Origin: Mycobacterium asiaticum
GTDB lineage: Bacteria > Actinomycetota > Actinomycetes > Mycobacteriales > Mycobacteriaceae
Length of the DNA: 42,408 nucleotides
NCBI RefSeq assembly: GCF_001668675.1
Contig: NZ_LZKQ01000195.1
Coordinates: 1-42,408 of the forward strand
Direction: 5' to 3'
A program made the position numbers and the translations under genes. How positions within the stretch are numbered: the stretch's first letter is position 1; every line of letters begins with the position of its first letter. A model generated the notes under the pieces. The model saw nothing but the letters and a program-made list of their open reading frames with translations. It was not told the origin of the DNA and did no database searches. This document shows, piece after piece, positions 41,771 through 42,408 of this stretch.

Positions 41771-42408
<638 letters not shown>

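Overview
The window is a high-GC stretch of a mycobacterial chromosome. Gene order and protein sequences match, from memory, the Mycobacterium tuberculosis Rv0407-Rv0440 segment: fgd1, pta, ackA, pknG, glnH, glnX, mutT3, thiE, thiO, thiS, thiG, lpqL, lpqM, thiD, thiC, xthA, def, virR, sodC, pssA, psd, moeA2 and groEL2. Several genes here are not in that segment of M. tuberculosis, and its P-type ATPase gene ctpH is missing. This suggests a non-tuberculous, probably slow-growing species, perhaps of or near the M. avium complex. The species assignment is an inference; no 16S rRNA is present.

Layout. 1-132: tandem 55-bp MIRU-like repeat before fgd1. 157-4379: F420-dependent glucose-6-phosphate dehydrogenase and the acetate branch (pta, ackA), each overlapping the next by 8 bp. 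4598-4936: small secreted protein. 4938-9537 (minus): pknG-glnH-glnX, the amino-acid-sensing kinase module, with single-base start/stop overlaps. 9600-13798: mutT3, thiE, then a TPP riboswitch and thiO-thiS-thiG, followed by a coupled SGNH hydrolase. 13802-16013: accessory block of two paralogous secreted proteins, a CD225-type membrane protein and a DUF2752 protein. 16100-20598: lipoproteins lpqL, a catalytically degenerate lpqL paralogue, and lpqM. 20609-22431: membrane proteins and an alpha/beta hydrolase. 22428-24877 (minus): thiC-thiD behind a second TPP riboswitch. 25091-27189: PAS-ANTAR and STAS regulators and two small membrane proteins at the place where M. tuberculosis has ctpH. 27292-29482 (minus): xthA, a GNAT-like protein and def. 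29727-32432: DUF3263 protein, virR, sodC and a glutamate-cysteine-ligase-like enzyme. 32461-33498: divergent SRPBCC-like and TetR genes with a palindromic operator candidate. 33498-41285: Lon-N protein, Cdc48-like double AAA ATPase, pssA, psd, an MFS transporter, moeA2 and an SDR. 41331-41600: apparent internally deleted gene. 41646-42408: two CIRCE operators and the start of groEL2, cut by the window end.

Working together. The thiamine genes form two loci, each led by its own TPP riboswitch: thiC-thiD for the pyrimidine and thiO-S-G for the thiazole. The joining enzyme thiE is transcribed divergently, outside riboswitch control. PknG, GlnH and GlnX are the kinase, binding lipoprotein and membrane sensor of one pathway. 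pssA and psd catalyse consecutive steps to phosphatidylethanolamine. Neighbouring genes often overlap at both 5' and 3' ends.

No transposase, integrase, tRNA, rRNA or CRISPR array was seen. No clearly new multi-gene system could be proved. The strongest candidates for follow-up are the degenerate M28 paralogue, the ANTAR/STAS replacement locus, the accessory block at 13.8-16.0 kb, and the internally deleted gene before groEL2.
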